DNA of 64,000 nucleotides. Source: Thermodesulfovibrionales bacterium (GTDB taxonomy: Bacteria; Nitrospirota; Thermodesulfovibrionia; Thermodesulfovibrionales; SM23-35). The stretch spans positions 1-64,000 of the forward strand of contig JAVHLL010000008.1 in assembly GCA_031082155.1 (NCBI GenBank). The letters run 5' to 3'. The translations under genes were made by a program, and so were the position numbers. Under the pieces are notes generated by a model, which saw only the letters and a program-made list of their open reading frames with translations, was not told the origin of the DNA and did no database searches. Shown one piece after another: positions 35,484 to 44,878 of the stretch; position 1 is the stretch's first letter; each line of letters begins with the position of its first letter.

Positions 35484-36269
35484 ATGATTGCAGTTGCCGA
35501 CAATCTCAATGCAAGGAACAGTCTCTACATGGAGGCATTAGTCAGGAAAGACAGGGAGACAGTAGTTGATCTTGCGCGAAGGATCACGGGTGCAGGGGCA
35601 GACATCATCAATATTCAATGTTCCCTTGATGGAGCAGGTGATGAAAACACGCTGCCGTGGGTAACGGACATAGTCAGCGCAGAAACAGACATCCTGCTTT
35701 CGCTCGATTCAAGGAATGTGGATGCCCTGAAATTGAGCATACCGAAGTGCAAGAAACCTCCTCTTGTCAATTTTCTCTCGGAGGCCGAACCGGAAGATCA
35801 CAACACACTTCTTTCCCTGGTTGCAGGTTCAGGCGCCTCACTGGTGGTCAGAGCATCGAAAAGCATCATACCGAACTCACTTGAGGCAAAGCTCCAGATA
35901 CTCGAAGAACTTGTCGAGATAGCAAACGAAGCGGATATCCCAAATTCGAGGCTCTATGCAGACCCTTCGATTATCCATATCGTGGGAGGAATGGGCCAGA
36001 AAAATCTGGCGAATTCCTACGCGTGCATTAGAGTACTGACCGACCTCATCGACCCGCCGATCAATACCATCGCATGGATCGGGAATATCTCGATCGGGAT
36101 ACAGGAACCACTGAAAAAATCTGTCGAAGCGTCCCTGCTCCTCTATCTCGCCGGTGCAGGCCTCGATGCTGCCATAGTTGACATTCTCGACGATTCAGTA
36201 AAGGGCGCCATCTATCTGATAAAATCCTTCCGGGACGAGATCGTATTTTCCGGAGCTGACCTGATGTAA
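35484..36269 (+). CDS. pterin-binding (DHPS/AcsE-like) TIM-barrel protein
   Basis: About 261 aa, starting MIAVADNLNARN with AAGGAGGT upstream (the track start at 35448 is less likely). The pattern of residues (GADIINIQCS, DILLSLDSRN, VNFLSEAEPED, RLYADPSIIHI) resembles the methyltetrahydrofolate-binding barrel of corrinoid methyltransferases such as AcsE and MtgA. The usual AcsE context (CODH/acetyl-CoA synthase) is not present; it forms a pair with the following radical-SAM gene, six bases away. Methyl transfer from a folate is a reasonable guess. Confidence 0.75.
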   Translation: MIAVADNLNARNSLYMEALVRKDRETVVDLARRITGAGADIINIQCSLDGAGDENTLPWVTDIVSAETDILLSLDSRNVDALKLSIPKCKKPPLVNFLSEAEPEDHNTLLSLVAGSGASLVVRASKSIIPNSLEAKLQILEELVEIANEADIPNSRLYADPSIIHIVGGMGQKNLANSYACIRVLTDLIDPPINTIAWIGNISIGIQEPLKKSVEASLLLYLAGAGLDAAIVDILDDSVKGAIYLIKSFRDEIVFSGADLM

Positions 36270-36275
36270 GTTCTG

Positions 36276-37520
36276 ATGAAGGTTCTCCTGATCAACCCGA
36301 ACCGGTTCCAGTCGCCGCCTGTCCCCCCGATCGGGATCGAATACGTGGCCTCTTCACTCGAAGAGAAGGGGCATGAGACAGCGATCCTTGATCTCTGTTT
36401 TTCAGGTGAGGTAATTGGAGCTGTAGACAAGGGAATCGATGCATTCAGGCCAGACATTGTCGGGATTACCGTGAGGAATATCGACACCGTTCTCTTCCAT
36501 ACAAATGAATTTTTCCTGGACGACATACGTGCGGTCATCGGTCATATAAAAAATACGCATAGACTGAGCGTAATTGTCGGAGGCGCGGGCATTGCCACTT
36601 TCCCTGAAGGAATCTGCGAATATCTCGATGCCGACTATACTGTCAGCGGCCCCGGTGAATATGTGGTCCATGAGGTGCTCAGGCATTTCGAAAACGGTAT
36701 GGAGAAGAAAAAAGTATTCCATGGAAGATATCCCGCCGCTGTTCCCTGCCGCCGGAGACCATTTGACCTGTCCTACGCTGAGTATTGCAGGAATGGGGGC
36801 GTTATAGGGTTCGAGACACACAAGGGATGCAGTTCTTCCTGCATCTACTGCCTTGAGGCCAGTTCGGGTGTCGCATTCAAGGAGCCTGCTGACGTGATCG
36901 GCGAGATAAAGACATTCGTCGATGCCGGGTTCAACCATTTTCACCTCTGCGATTCCGAGTTTAACGAGAGCCTCGAATATGCAGTTGACTTCTGCGTTGC
37001 CCTGAAAAAGACCGGGATTGATATAAAATGGGCCGTATATATGAAGCCGTCGAATTTCAATGCAAAACTCTTCCGTCTCATGAAGGAGACCGGCGTTTAT
37101 CTCGTTACCGTAACCGTGGACTCCTGGAAGAAATGCCCAATGTACTGGGTTGACGTTCAAAAATTTCTCTTCGGTGCAAAATCTTGCGGACTGAAAGTAG
37201 CCGTCGATTTCCTTACCGGTTTCCCCTATGAGAAGGAATCTGAAATTTTCGAATACCTCGATATACTGCGGAGACCCCTGCCGGACAGCGTGGGAGTGAA
37301 TACGTATATCAGACTCTACAAGTCGCTCCAGATTACGGATATTGTGACCGGCGACAGCGCATTGCATGCTCACCTCATAAATGAACACAAAGATCCGGCA
37401 TTCATAAAACCGGTTTTTTACAATCAGATTCCGTCAGACAGGCTGAAAGACATGCTGCGGGATGATCCCCTCTTCCGGATTGAGGGAATCGAGCAGTCAG
37501 TGAACTACGGCAGAATCTAA
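36276..37520 (+). CDS. B12-binding-like/radical SAM protein
   Basis: A 414-aa protein with an N-terminal B12-binding-like Rossmann domain (MKVLLINPNRFQSPPVPPIGIEYVASSLEEKGHE) but no visible DxHxxG cobalamin motif, followed by a radical-SAM core with CxxxCxxC in KGCSSSCIYC (about residues 185-192). It is translated with the pterin-binding protein. Members of this class are often methyltransferases or methylthiotransferases; the substrate here is unknown. The long antisense ORF (36402..37388) is a shadow. Confidence 0.83.
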   Translation: MKVLLINPNRFQSPPVPPIGIEYVASSLEEKGHETAILDLCFSGEVIGAVDKGIDAFRPDIVGITVRNIDTVLFHTNEFFLDDIRAVIGHIKNTHRLSVIVGGAGIATFPEGICEYLDADYTVSGPGEYVVHEVLRHFENGMEKKKVFHGRYPAAVPCRRRPFDLSYAEYCRNGGVIGFETHKGCSSSCIYCLEASSGVAFKEPADVIGEIKTFVDAGFNHFHLCDSEFNESLEYAVDFCVALKKTGIDIKWAVYMKPSNFNAKLFRLMKETGVYLVTVTVDSWKKCPMYWVDVQKFLFGAKSCGLKVAVDFLTGFPYEKESEIFEYLDILRRPLPDSVGVNTYIRLYKSLQITDIVTGDSALHAHLINEHKDPAFIKPVFYNQIPSDRLKDMLRDDPLFRIEGIEQSVNYGRI

Positions 37521-37637
37521 AGTGGCGATGAGTGAAGAATACAAGTCAAGAATTACCCTCTGAGTTCTGTAGCGATTCGCCGATACACCGATTCTGATTT
37601 TTCTGGATTCCTGGCGGGATATCTGCTAAATTGATAT

Positions 37638-38753
37638 ATGGCTACGTTGTATGACAAAATGCAGGATGCAGGGTTCAGAGTTCTGAGGCGTCCTCTCGGC
37701 CAGATACTGCTTGACGGTGAATTCATTACACCGGAAGACCTTCAGAATGCCCTCTACGAGCAGATGCATACCAATGAACTCCTTGGCGACATTCTTGTCA
37801 GGATGGGCGTTCTCGACCCTCATGACCTCAGGGCTGTCCTCTCAATCAGCGGGGATTTGTCGTCTCCCGAGCAGGCAGTCCAACTTGCAGCCGGCGTCCG
37901 ACGGCTCCTTGGCGAACTGCTGCTTCTCGGAAAACGGATCACTGGCCAACAGCTCGATGAAGCATTGGAGATTCAGCATCAGACAGAAGAAACACTCGGT
38001 GACGTATTCCTTCGTCTCGGGTTGATCAGCGACAAAGAACTGAGAGCGCTTCTGAGATTCCAGAGATATCAGATCGACAGGGAAAAGGCATCGAACCGGC
38101 TCAGGCTGGGTGAAATCATGGTGATGACGAACCAGATAACGCGGAGGCAGCTTGAGCATGCCCTCGCAAAGCAGCAGCGAACCCGTCAGAACATTGGGAA
38201 CGCTCTGATTAGCGCAGGGTTTCTCAGGCCTGAACAATTGTCACGGGGAGTCAGGCTTCAGAAAAAACTCCTCACTTGCGCGCTGATCGCAATCCTTTCA
38301 TTCGGTCCTCTGTCAGCGACGCAGTCTGCAGAACCTGTGTCAACTGCCCCGCGTTCCGGTAAAAACGCCATGACCTCTCTCTCAGTCGGAGAGACCCTTT
38401 CAGCGCTCAGGATCCTGTCACATCATTCCGAGGTCGTGGTAACCTATGCCGACATCCTCAAGGGGTATGTAGATGTCCCAGGTGCCGCCCGCCTGGAAAT
38501 ACGGAACACCAATCTTTCAGGGTACATGGTTATATTTCATGGTCTCACAACCCCCTTTCACAAGGTGATCGTGAAAGGCTTCGACAAGGATATTGTCGTC
38601 GACACCTATGGAGGCTCCGTTATTCAGCCCTATCACGGGAGGGACCCTCTTCTGCTGGAACTGAGCTACCGGGTGGTGCTCTCCAAAAAAATAAGACCAG
38701 GCACATACGCCTGGCCTCTCACAATTGCAATAAGCCCTGTTATACCGGTTTAA
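37638..38753 (+). CDS. triple MshEN-like membrane protein with C-terminal extracytoplasmic domain
   Basis: A 371-aa protein. Residues 15-210 hold three tandem units, each of two LG-x2-[hydrophobic]-x-[G]-x5-L-x3-L-x2-Q halves (LGQILLDGEFITPEDLQNAL / LGDILVRMGVLDPHDLRAVL; LGELLLLGKRIT / LGDVFLRLGLISDKELRALL; LGEIMVMTNQIT / IGNALISAGFLRPEQLSRGV). This matches MshEN (GspE/PilB N-terminal), a c-di-GMP-binding fold. Residues about 212-232 are a membrane segment, then a beta-rich domain of about 130 residues outside. No ATPase is present. It could be a membrane c-di-GMP sensor linked to the nearby polysaccharide genes. Confidence 0.78.
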   Translation: MATLYDKMQDAGFRVLRRPLGQILLDGEFITPEDLQNALYEQMHTNELLGDILVRMGVLDPHDLRAVLSISGDLSSPEQAVQLAAGVRRLLGELLLLGKRITGQQLDEALEIQHQTEETLGDVFLRLGLISDKELRALLRFQRYQIDREKASNRLRLGEIMVMTNQITRRQLEHALAKQQRTRQNIGNALISAGFLRPEQLSRGVRLQKKLLTCALIAILSFGPLSATQSAEPVSTAPRSGKNAMTSLSVGETLSALRILSHHSEVVVTYADILKGYVDVPGAARLEIRNTNLSGYMVIFHGLTTPFHKVIVKGFDKDIVVDTYGGSVIQPYHGRDPLLLELSYRVVLSKKIRPGTYAWPLTIAISPVIPV

Positions 38754-39187
38754 GAGATACGGCTCGCCCTTTCACCTTTTCTCATCGACAGTATTCCCAG
38801 CGCACAGAGCACACCAATAGCATCGATGAGCCAGTCGTATGGGGAGCCCGTTCTGGCTGCAATCATACTCTGCAGGAATTCATCGAACGCCGCATACCCC
38901 AGAGAAATTATCCCGGCCCCAAGCGCCCAGCCAGTTCTCCAGTTTCTCCTGCCAGCCCGGAACGCTCTGAAGAGAAGCAAGACAAGAAACGCATATTCAA
39001 GAAAATGAGCGGTCTTCCGTATTGCAGTATGGTACAGGGCTATTGTTTCGCTGCTCGCATTCGGCATAACCCACATAAGAAAAGGGATGATAAAACCGGA
39101 CGTACTTTCAGCAGTCAATAATCCATTCAGGGGATTGATAAAAACCATCCATGCAATGACCGGAAACCAGTAAGAGAGCAATTTCAT
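38750..39187 (-). CDS. VanZ family membrane protein
   Basis: A 145-aa integral membrane protein with VanZ-like motifs (RKTAHFLEYAFLVLLLFRAF and YAAFDEFLQSMIAARTGSPYDWLIDAIG). VanZ-like proteins are common in exopolysaccharide clusters, where they are often linked to EpsI/exosortase systems; a role cannot be assigned. It is the last gene of the minus-strand cluster running from 41793. Confidence 0.85.
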   Translation of the reverse strand: MKLLSYWFPVIAWMVFINPLNGLLTAESTSGFIIPFLMWVMPNASSETIALYHTAIRKTAHFLEYAFLVLLLFRAFRAGRRNWRTGWALGAGIISLGYAAFDEFLQSMIAARTGSPYDWLIDAIGVLCALGILSMRKGERASRIS

Positions 39188-39204
39188 AGATTAAGAAATA
39201 TCAG

Positions 39205-39232
39205 ATACAGCTTATAGCTCATGGCTTTTTAC
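39205..39232. repeat. AGCTCATGG-type intergenic repeat, copy 3
   Basis: ACAGCTTATAGCTCATGGC at the border between VanZ and the GT2 gene, a further degenerate member of the same family. Confidence 0.6.
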
Positions 39233-40009
39233 TTTGCCGTGTTTTCTGAGAAACCTGAGATAGCTTTTTATATGGTACATCGAATACTTGCTGAAAAATC
39301 CTTTTAATACAAGCGGCGAAGTACTTTTCTTGCTTATCTTGTACTCTACCAGCAGTTCGGGGAAATATACTACCTTATATCCGTGATTCCAGAATCTCTT
39401 GCACCAATCCATATCTTCAACATACAGGAAGTACTTGTCGTCCATCAGCCCAACCCGTTGTATGGCTTCACTCTTTACCATCATGAACCCTCCAACAACC
39501 CAGTCAACAGGCTGTATCTTCTCATAATCGAATCCGGGCCGCAACACAACATCCTGCTGAAAAAGCACCCGTTTCAGGAAACGGGCAGCAAACCTTCTCG
39601 GAGTCATGAACCTACGGCAGCAGTCCTGGATATTGCCTTTTGCATCAACTATTTTCGGGCCGATGACTCCGACGTCCGGGTGGCGCATCAGATACTGATA
39701 TGCGGAGGAAAGACTCCCGTTTCTAAAGACCACGTCCGCATTCGCAATCACCATGCATGACCCGGATGCATTCGATATGCCGGCGTTCACAGCCCCTGCA
39801 AACCCAAGGTTCTCCTTGTTGAACAGCCATTTCACCCCGGGGAATGCTGCAGCGACAGAGCCCTGCTTTTCCGCCGGATAGAGAGAATTCGAGGAAACGA
39901 TGATCTCATACGTAAGATCTGAAATTGTCTCCTGCAGGGAATCAACAAACCTCCGTACATCGGCAACGGCGTGGTATTCGACAATAATGAAGGAAAGGTT
40001 ATAGCTCAT
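39212..40009 (-). CDS. glycosyltransferase family 2 (rhamnosyltransferase-like)
   Basis: About 265 aa starting MSYNLSFIIVEYHA; the track's longer start translates the AGCTCATAG repeat. GT-A motifs: NLGFAGAVNAGISNASG, VIANADVVF (DxD-like), VGGFMMVKSEAI and DMDWCKRFWNHGYKVVYFPE (acceptor/catalytic region). It is probably cytoplasmic-face, adding a sugar to a lipid-linked polysaccharide precursor. It lies between the initiating sugar transferase and VanZ. Confidence 0.88.
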   Translation of the reverse strand: MSYNLSFIIVEYHAVADVRRFVDSLQETISDLTYEIIVSSNSLYPAEKQGSVAAAFPGVKWLFNKENLGFAGAVNAGISNASGSCMVIANADVVFRNGSLSSAYQYLMRHPDVGVIGPKIVDAKGNIQDCCRRFMTPRRFAARFLKRVLFQQDVVLRPGFDYEKIQPVDWVVGGFMMVKSEAIQRVGLMDDKYFLYVEDMDWCKRFWNHGYKVVYFPELLVEYKISKKSTSPLVLKGFFSKYSMYHIKSYLRFLRKHGKVKSHEL

Positions 40010-40032
40010 AGATGATAGCTCATGGCTCATAG
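39998..40032. repeat. AGCTCATGG-type repeat, copy 4
   Basis: TATAGCTCATAGATGATAG and GCTCATGGCTCATAGCAAAG lie at the GT2 start region; the start codons of this gene are within the repeat. Confidence 0.65.
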
Positions 40033-40055
40033 CAAAGACGATTATCAAAGAGTGA

Positions 40056-40658
40056 TTAGACTTTCTTCTCCCTTGATTCCCATTTCCCCCTGAAGGTTAT
40101 CCAGAACGAGAGGAAGATAAGTTTGAGGTCAAGGAGGAAGGACTGATTGTTGATATAACGGATATCATATTCGAACTTTTTCCACCGTGGCGCGTCCGAG
40201 GGGAGATAGACCTGTGCGATGCCGGTCAGCCCGGGGCGTATTTTCAGGCGGTCATAATATCCGGGCACATCTTCAATATTTATCTGCTCATCGGTACCGT
40301 GCACCTCCTTCTCTTTTGGCCGGAGGGCCCGGGGACCCACAAAACTCATGTCTCCCCTGAAGATGTTCCAGAGCTGGGGAAGCTCGTCCATAGCGGTTTT
40401 CCTCATGATCCTGCCTATTTTTGTTACGCGGGGATCATTCTCAACCGCCTGGACAGGACCGGTTTCTTTCTCCGCGTTCTTTATCATCGAGCGGAACTTG
40501 AGCGCCTTGAATATTATCCCTCCCTTCCCTACCCGTTCCTGGCCGTAAAAGACCGGCCCTCCATCCTGTAATTTTATCGCCAGCGAAAAAAGCAGCCAAA
40601 GGGGAGAGGAACCGATGAGGCCGATGCCGGATAAACAAATGTCGAAAAGACGCTTCAC
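40056..40658 (-). CDS. initiating sugar transferase (undecaprenyl-phosphate glycosyl-1-phosphate transferase)
   Basis: A 200-aa protein of the bacterial sugar transferase (WcaJ/PglC) type. One N-terminal hydrophobic helix (GIGLIGSSPLWLLFSLAI), then the conserved region GPVFYGQERVGKGGIIFKALKFRSM and RKTAMDELPQLWNIFRGDMSFVGPR (catalytic Asp-Glu). It starts polysaccharide assembly by attaching a sugar-1-phosphate to undecaprenyl phosphate. It is in the same transcription unit as the GT2, nucleotidyltransferase and VanZ. Confidence 0.93.
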   Translation of the reverse strand: MKRLFDICLSGIGLIGSSPLWLLFSLAIKLQDGGPVFYGQERVGKGGIIFKALKFRSMIKNAEKETGPVQAVENDPRVTKIGRIMRKTAMDELPQLWNIFRGDMSFVGPRALRPKEKEVHGTDEQINIEDVPGYYDRLKIRPGLTGIAQVYLPSDAPRWKKFEYDIRYINNQSFLLDLKLIFLSFWITFRGKWESREKKV

Positions 40659-40662
40659 CTTT

Positions 40663-41793
40663 TCACCGTTTTTTCAAGAATACCAGTATCGGATTCATGA
40701 GATAGTATGCATAGACTTTTTTTGAATTTGAAGGCAGTCCATAGCGGAGCCGGATTTCTCCCATGCCGGGGAAAAATCGCCTGGCAGTGACTTTTGCAAA
40801 GTCCGCGGGTGAGTCGAGAAGCAAGGTATAGAGGAACATGATGAGGTGGGGCCTTTCGGTTTTAACGAATATCCCTTCAAGTATCCTCCTGCTGAAATAT
40901 TCGTGTCCACGAACATGTATGCTCAGGATATCTCCATGTACCGGTGCCCCGAACAGTTCATGGAGAAGGGTAAGCGTGAAGACCGTGACCCTTTCCATTC
41001 TATAGGTCCGGGAAAAGCGAAGGAACTTATCCCAGTCTATTTCATTGGTATATTTCCGAATAAACTCTGAGATGAAAATGATAAACTTCAGAGGACTGAA
41101 GCCGTGGTCGAAGAGACGGAATATCGCATACAAAAGATATCGCTCCGGCGACAAGGTATTTAGCCGAATGCCGGAATATTCAACAGCGCCGGCCTCCTCC
41201 CACCAGAATCCGGGAGGCGACTGGAAGTAACGTTTCACAAGATTCCAGTGGAGTTCAAGGAAATAATTGTCTTTTCTGTAGACGAAGTGGTAATGATTCG
41301 ACAGCATATCCTCTTCACTGAGTCCTTCGAGCTTGCCATATCCCGCTTCAGCAAGGATTTCCTCAGCTTTTGATAGATCTTCCATTTTGACAAGTATGTC
41401 GATATCGGTGGCAGGATAGAGGCCGGGATTGCCGAAAATTATCTCGGATGCAAGCGAACCCTTAAGGGGTATTGCATCCACGCCGCCCTTTTCAAAGAAG
41501 CGAAGTACCCTGATCATCTCCTCCGCATTCAGGACATTGTTTCTGACTGAGTAGAGATAGGCATTCCTGAACCGTTCAATGGTTTCTCCGGGAATATTCT
41601 CAAAAACCCTCAGGTTTTCGTAAATAACCGGTGCCACCTCGTTCATCGCCGCGCATTCAAAAATCCGGTCAAAGTCGACGGGATGTATTTTATCCGTCAA
41701 AAGTGCACCGATCCCCCGTAAAACATCAGCGGATGGATTTAAGACAGACAGAGACAGGAGAAGCTTTTCTTCAGGTGATAAATTATAGTTCAT
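40663..41793 (-). CDS. nucleotidyltransferase family protein (NTP_transf_5)
   Basis: A 376-aa protein with a nucleotidyltransferase-like core: IPLKGSLASEIIFGNPGLYPATDIDILVK contains the G[ST]-type and D-x-D motif. HFVYRKDNYFLELHW follows. Such proteins are common in exopolysaccharide clusters, but their substrate is not established. It is upstream of the sugar transferase, separated by 4 bp. The repeat at 41788 lies at its start. Confidence 0.83.
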   Translation of the reverse strand: MNYNLSPEEKLLLSLSVLNPSADVLRGIGALLTDKIHPVDFDRIFECAAMNEVAPVIYENLRVFENIPGETIERFRNAYLYSVRNNVLNAEEMIRVLRFFEKGGVDAIPLKGSLASEIIFGNPGLYPATDIDILVKMEDLSKAEEILAEAGYGKLEGLSEEDMLSNHYHFVYRKDNYFLELHWNLVKRYFQSPPGFWWEEAGAVEYSGIRLNTLSPERYLLYAIFRLFDHGFSPLKFIIFISEFIRKYTNEIDWDKFLRFSRTYRMERVTVFTLTLLHELFGAPVHGDILSIHVRGHEYFSRRILEGIFVKTERPHLIMFLYTLLLDSPADFAKVTARRFFPGMGEIRLRYGLPSNSKKVYAYYLMNPILVFLKKR

Positions 41794-41820
41794 AGCTCAT
41801 GGCTCATAGTTCATGGCGAT
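41788..41820. repeat. AGCTCATGG-type repeat, copy 5
   Basis: TATAGTTCATAGCTCATGG and CTCATAGTTCATGGCG, upstream of the nucleotidyltransferase start. Confidence 0.65.
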
Positions 41821-41936
41821 CATCTCTTTGCTGCTTGCAGTATTTCCTTTTTGTTTTTTTTACCGTTTTTCATGACTTGCCAGCTTGAACGCTCGTTAGC
41901 CATTTCTCTATTTCCCTTCTTCAGGGGGCAACGTGA

Positions 41937-41942
41937 TATAAT
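41937..41942 (+). promoter_or_regulatory. candidate -10 element of galE
   Basis: GATATAATC gives a perfect TATAAT about 40 bp upstream of the galE start. No good -35 hexamer was found at the usual distance. Confidence 0.4.
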
Positions 41943-41957
41943 CTATTGTAAAAATAA

Positions 41958-42962
<1,005 letters not shown>

Positions 42963-43030
42963 CCCGGTTTAAACCCTCTGGGGTTACAATAAAGCAAGAC
43001 CTGTCCCAAAGTGCGACTACACCAAGTTGC

Positions 43031-43075
43031 CCTGACCAAATACTTACACCTCGGAGGTGTAAGTATTTGGTCAGG
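43031..43075. repeat. REP-type palindrome 1 (45 bp, perfect)
   Basis: Two 22-base arms (left arm starting CCTGACCAAATACTTACAC) are perfectly complementary around a single central G. The right arm contains the stop codon of the RAYT gene. The core ACACCTCGGAGGTGT is shared with the two palindromes at 43748 and 44856. Confidence 0.85.
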
Positions 43076-43727
43076 ATTCCAGGGACAACTCTTTTAAACT
43101 CGCTAACTCGCGCTGGTAATCTTTTCTCGAAGAAACAAACTTTTTATACTCTTCAGGGACTATATGCAAAAGATTTGCATAATTACATATAGGTTTATCC
43201 GCCTGTTTTTCGCCAAGATATTCGTTAGAAGAAGAAAAACTCCATTCATGGGGATCTTCGACGAGATTAGTGGTCACAGGATTTAAATGCAGATAGCGGG
43301 TTAAATGAAGCAACTGTTCATCTGTTCCAACTTCAACATTTTTGAATTTGCTTTCCCACAAGGGACCTTTTCTTTTGTTTTTAACGTTAAAATAACGTGT
43401 ATAGCTGTTCAGGACCTTGCCCATAAAAATTGAAATGCCGTCTTTTTTCACCTGCTTTAAAATCAGATGGATATGAGTAGGCATAAAACAATAGGCAATA
43501 ATTTCAACTATATTGTCTTTCGAACTAAAATACCTTTGATAAAAACTTTCCTTATTTTTAATGTCAGAATAAATTGAGAACCTTACCGGCGGATTTTCAA
43601 CCTTGTAATAGCTCAGCATACTGCTCATCCTCTGATAGTCTGTCTCATTTTTAAATACCTCAAACCTTGCGATGCTTTTCGTAAATGTATGATAAACCCT
43701 GCCGTCCAGTAAAGGATATTTCCGCAT
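43071..43727 (-). mobile_element. REP-associated tyrosine transposase (RAYT, IS200/IS605-like Y1)
   Basis: A 218-aa Y1-type transposase: the HUH motif is in MPTHIHLILK, and the catalytic Tyr is likely in the KVLNSYTRYFN helix. LHLTRYLHLNPVTTNLVEDPHEWSFSS is typical of the TnpREP/RAYT family. The gene is flanked by REP palindromes with the core ACACCTCGGAGGTGT at its 3' end (43031-43075) and 5' side (43748-43764), and a third copy lies one gene away. RAYTs are thought to mobilise or maintain REP elements; this one looks intact. Confidence 0.92.
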
Positions 43728-43747
43728 AGTCTGTATTTTACCTTACC

Positions 43748-43764
43748 TACACCTCGGAGGTGTA
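43748..43764. repeat. REP-type palindrome 2
   Basis: TACACCTCGGAGGTGTA, 8-bp arms around a central G, preceded by CTTACC. It lies just past the stop codon of the DUF1972 glycosyltransferase and upstream of the RAYT start. Confidence 0.8.
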
Positions 43765-43765
43765 T

Positions 43766-44839
43766 TTAGTGAAGCAGGGATTCGTATTTGCTGATCACAA
43801 TAGCCCAATTGTATTTTTCCTGTAATATTTTCTCATAGTATTTGAATATTTTTTCTTTGTCGATCTCTTCAAAGTCTTTTTCCATAAAATCGATCTGCTT
43901 GCTCAATTCCTTCTTATCTTTATAGTAATATCCATATTCCCTTAAGACCTCGCGATTATAGGGGACGTCATATGCCAGCACGATGTTCCTGCTTGAAATT
44001 GCCTCCAGGAGTGAAGGGTTTGTTCCTCCAACACTGTGTCCGTGGATATATGCAAACGCATTTGCTCTCAGAGCATAAAGCTTAGGCCTGTCATAAATGG
44101 GCCCTGTGAATATAACCCGTTCTGACGGGGATTCTTCCGTCTCTTTCAGGTTGCTCACAATAATTAATTTTTTTTGACTCTTTGATTGCAGAAACCCCTG
44201 AGTACTTATATCAAAATTATTCTCCGGGACATGTCTGCCGACAATCAGGTAGTAGCCGTTTTTTTCAAGCTGATATTTCTCCTTGAGCTGCTGCCAATCC
44301 TGCGGTTGATAGGAACACACATCCACGCCATAGGGGATGAACTCATATTTCTTGTTGTATTCCGATACAACATATTCACCGATTGCAACAGCATCCGCAA
44401 CTACAACATCAGCCCATTTGACCGCCATGCGTTCAAGAGACTTTAACGCAAACTTTATGAACCCTCCCCAGCGTGAACGCTTCCATTCCAGCCCGTCAAC
44501 ATTGACAAGAGTCCTCATCCCACGGATTTTAGGGAGCCACATCAGCAGACCGCCGGAAACACCAAGAAAAATAATTGCATCGTTTTTCTCGCTGAACGTA
44601 CTGCGGAGAATCGAAAGACTGCTCATCGAGACTTTTTCGAGGGAGGACAATTTTGAAGCTTTAATGAAGATCCGTTTTATCTTCGGGGCTGAAAACGGGA
44701 TGTCCTGAAACTCCGGGAGAGAATATACAAAAACTTCGTGGCCATATTCCACAAGTCCCTCCGCCAGTACTTCCGCAAAGGTTTCAAACCCCCCGTATCT
44801 GGCAGGGATACCACGGGAACCGATGATGGCTACTTTCAT
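43766..44839 (-). CDS. GT4 glycosyltransferase with DUF1972 N-terminal domain
   Basis: A 357-aa GT-B protein. The N-terminus VAIIGSRGIPARYGGFETFAE is typical of DUF1972 rhamnosyltransferases. IPYGVDVCSY and HGHSVGGTNPSLLEAISS give the C-terminal GT4 part with the sugar-nucleotide loop. It is the first of several GTs in this block and lies between REP palindromes 2 and 3. Confidence 0.9.
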   Translation of the reverse strand: MKVAIIGSRGIPARYGGFETFAEVLAEGLVEYGHEVFVYSLPEFQDIPFSAPKIKRIFIKASKLSSLEKVSMSSLSILRSTFSEKNDAIIFLGVSGGLLMWLPKIRGMRTLVNVDGLEWKRSRWGGFIKFALKSLERMAVKWADVVVADAVAIGEYVVSEYNKKYEFIPYGVDVCSYQPQDWQQLKEKYQLEKNGYYLIVGRHVPENNFDISTQGFLQSKSQKKLIIVSNLKETEESPSERVIFTGPIYDRPKLYALRANAFAYIHGHSVGGTNPSLLEAISSRNIVLAYDVPYNREVLREYGYYYKDKKELSKQIDFMEKDFEEIDKEKIFKYYEKILQEKYNWAIVISKYESLLH

Positions 44840-44855
44840 GTTGCTTTTGAGACTT

Positions 44856-44878
44856 ACCTACACCTCCGAGGTGTAGGT
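44856..44878. repeat. REP-type palindrome 3
   Basis: ACCTACACCTCCGAGGTGTAGG, 11-bp arms around a central C; the same CTTACCTACACCTC lead as copy 2. It overlaps the stop codon of the next gene. Confidence 0.8.

Noticed and set aside
36402-37388. 328-aa antisense ORF over the radical-SAM gene
   Set aside because: It lies fully antisense to a recognised gene and has no family motif, so it is a shadow frame.
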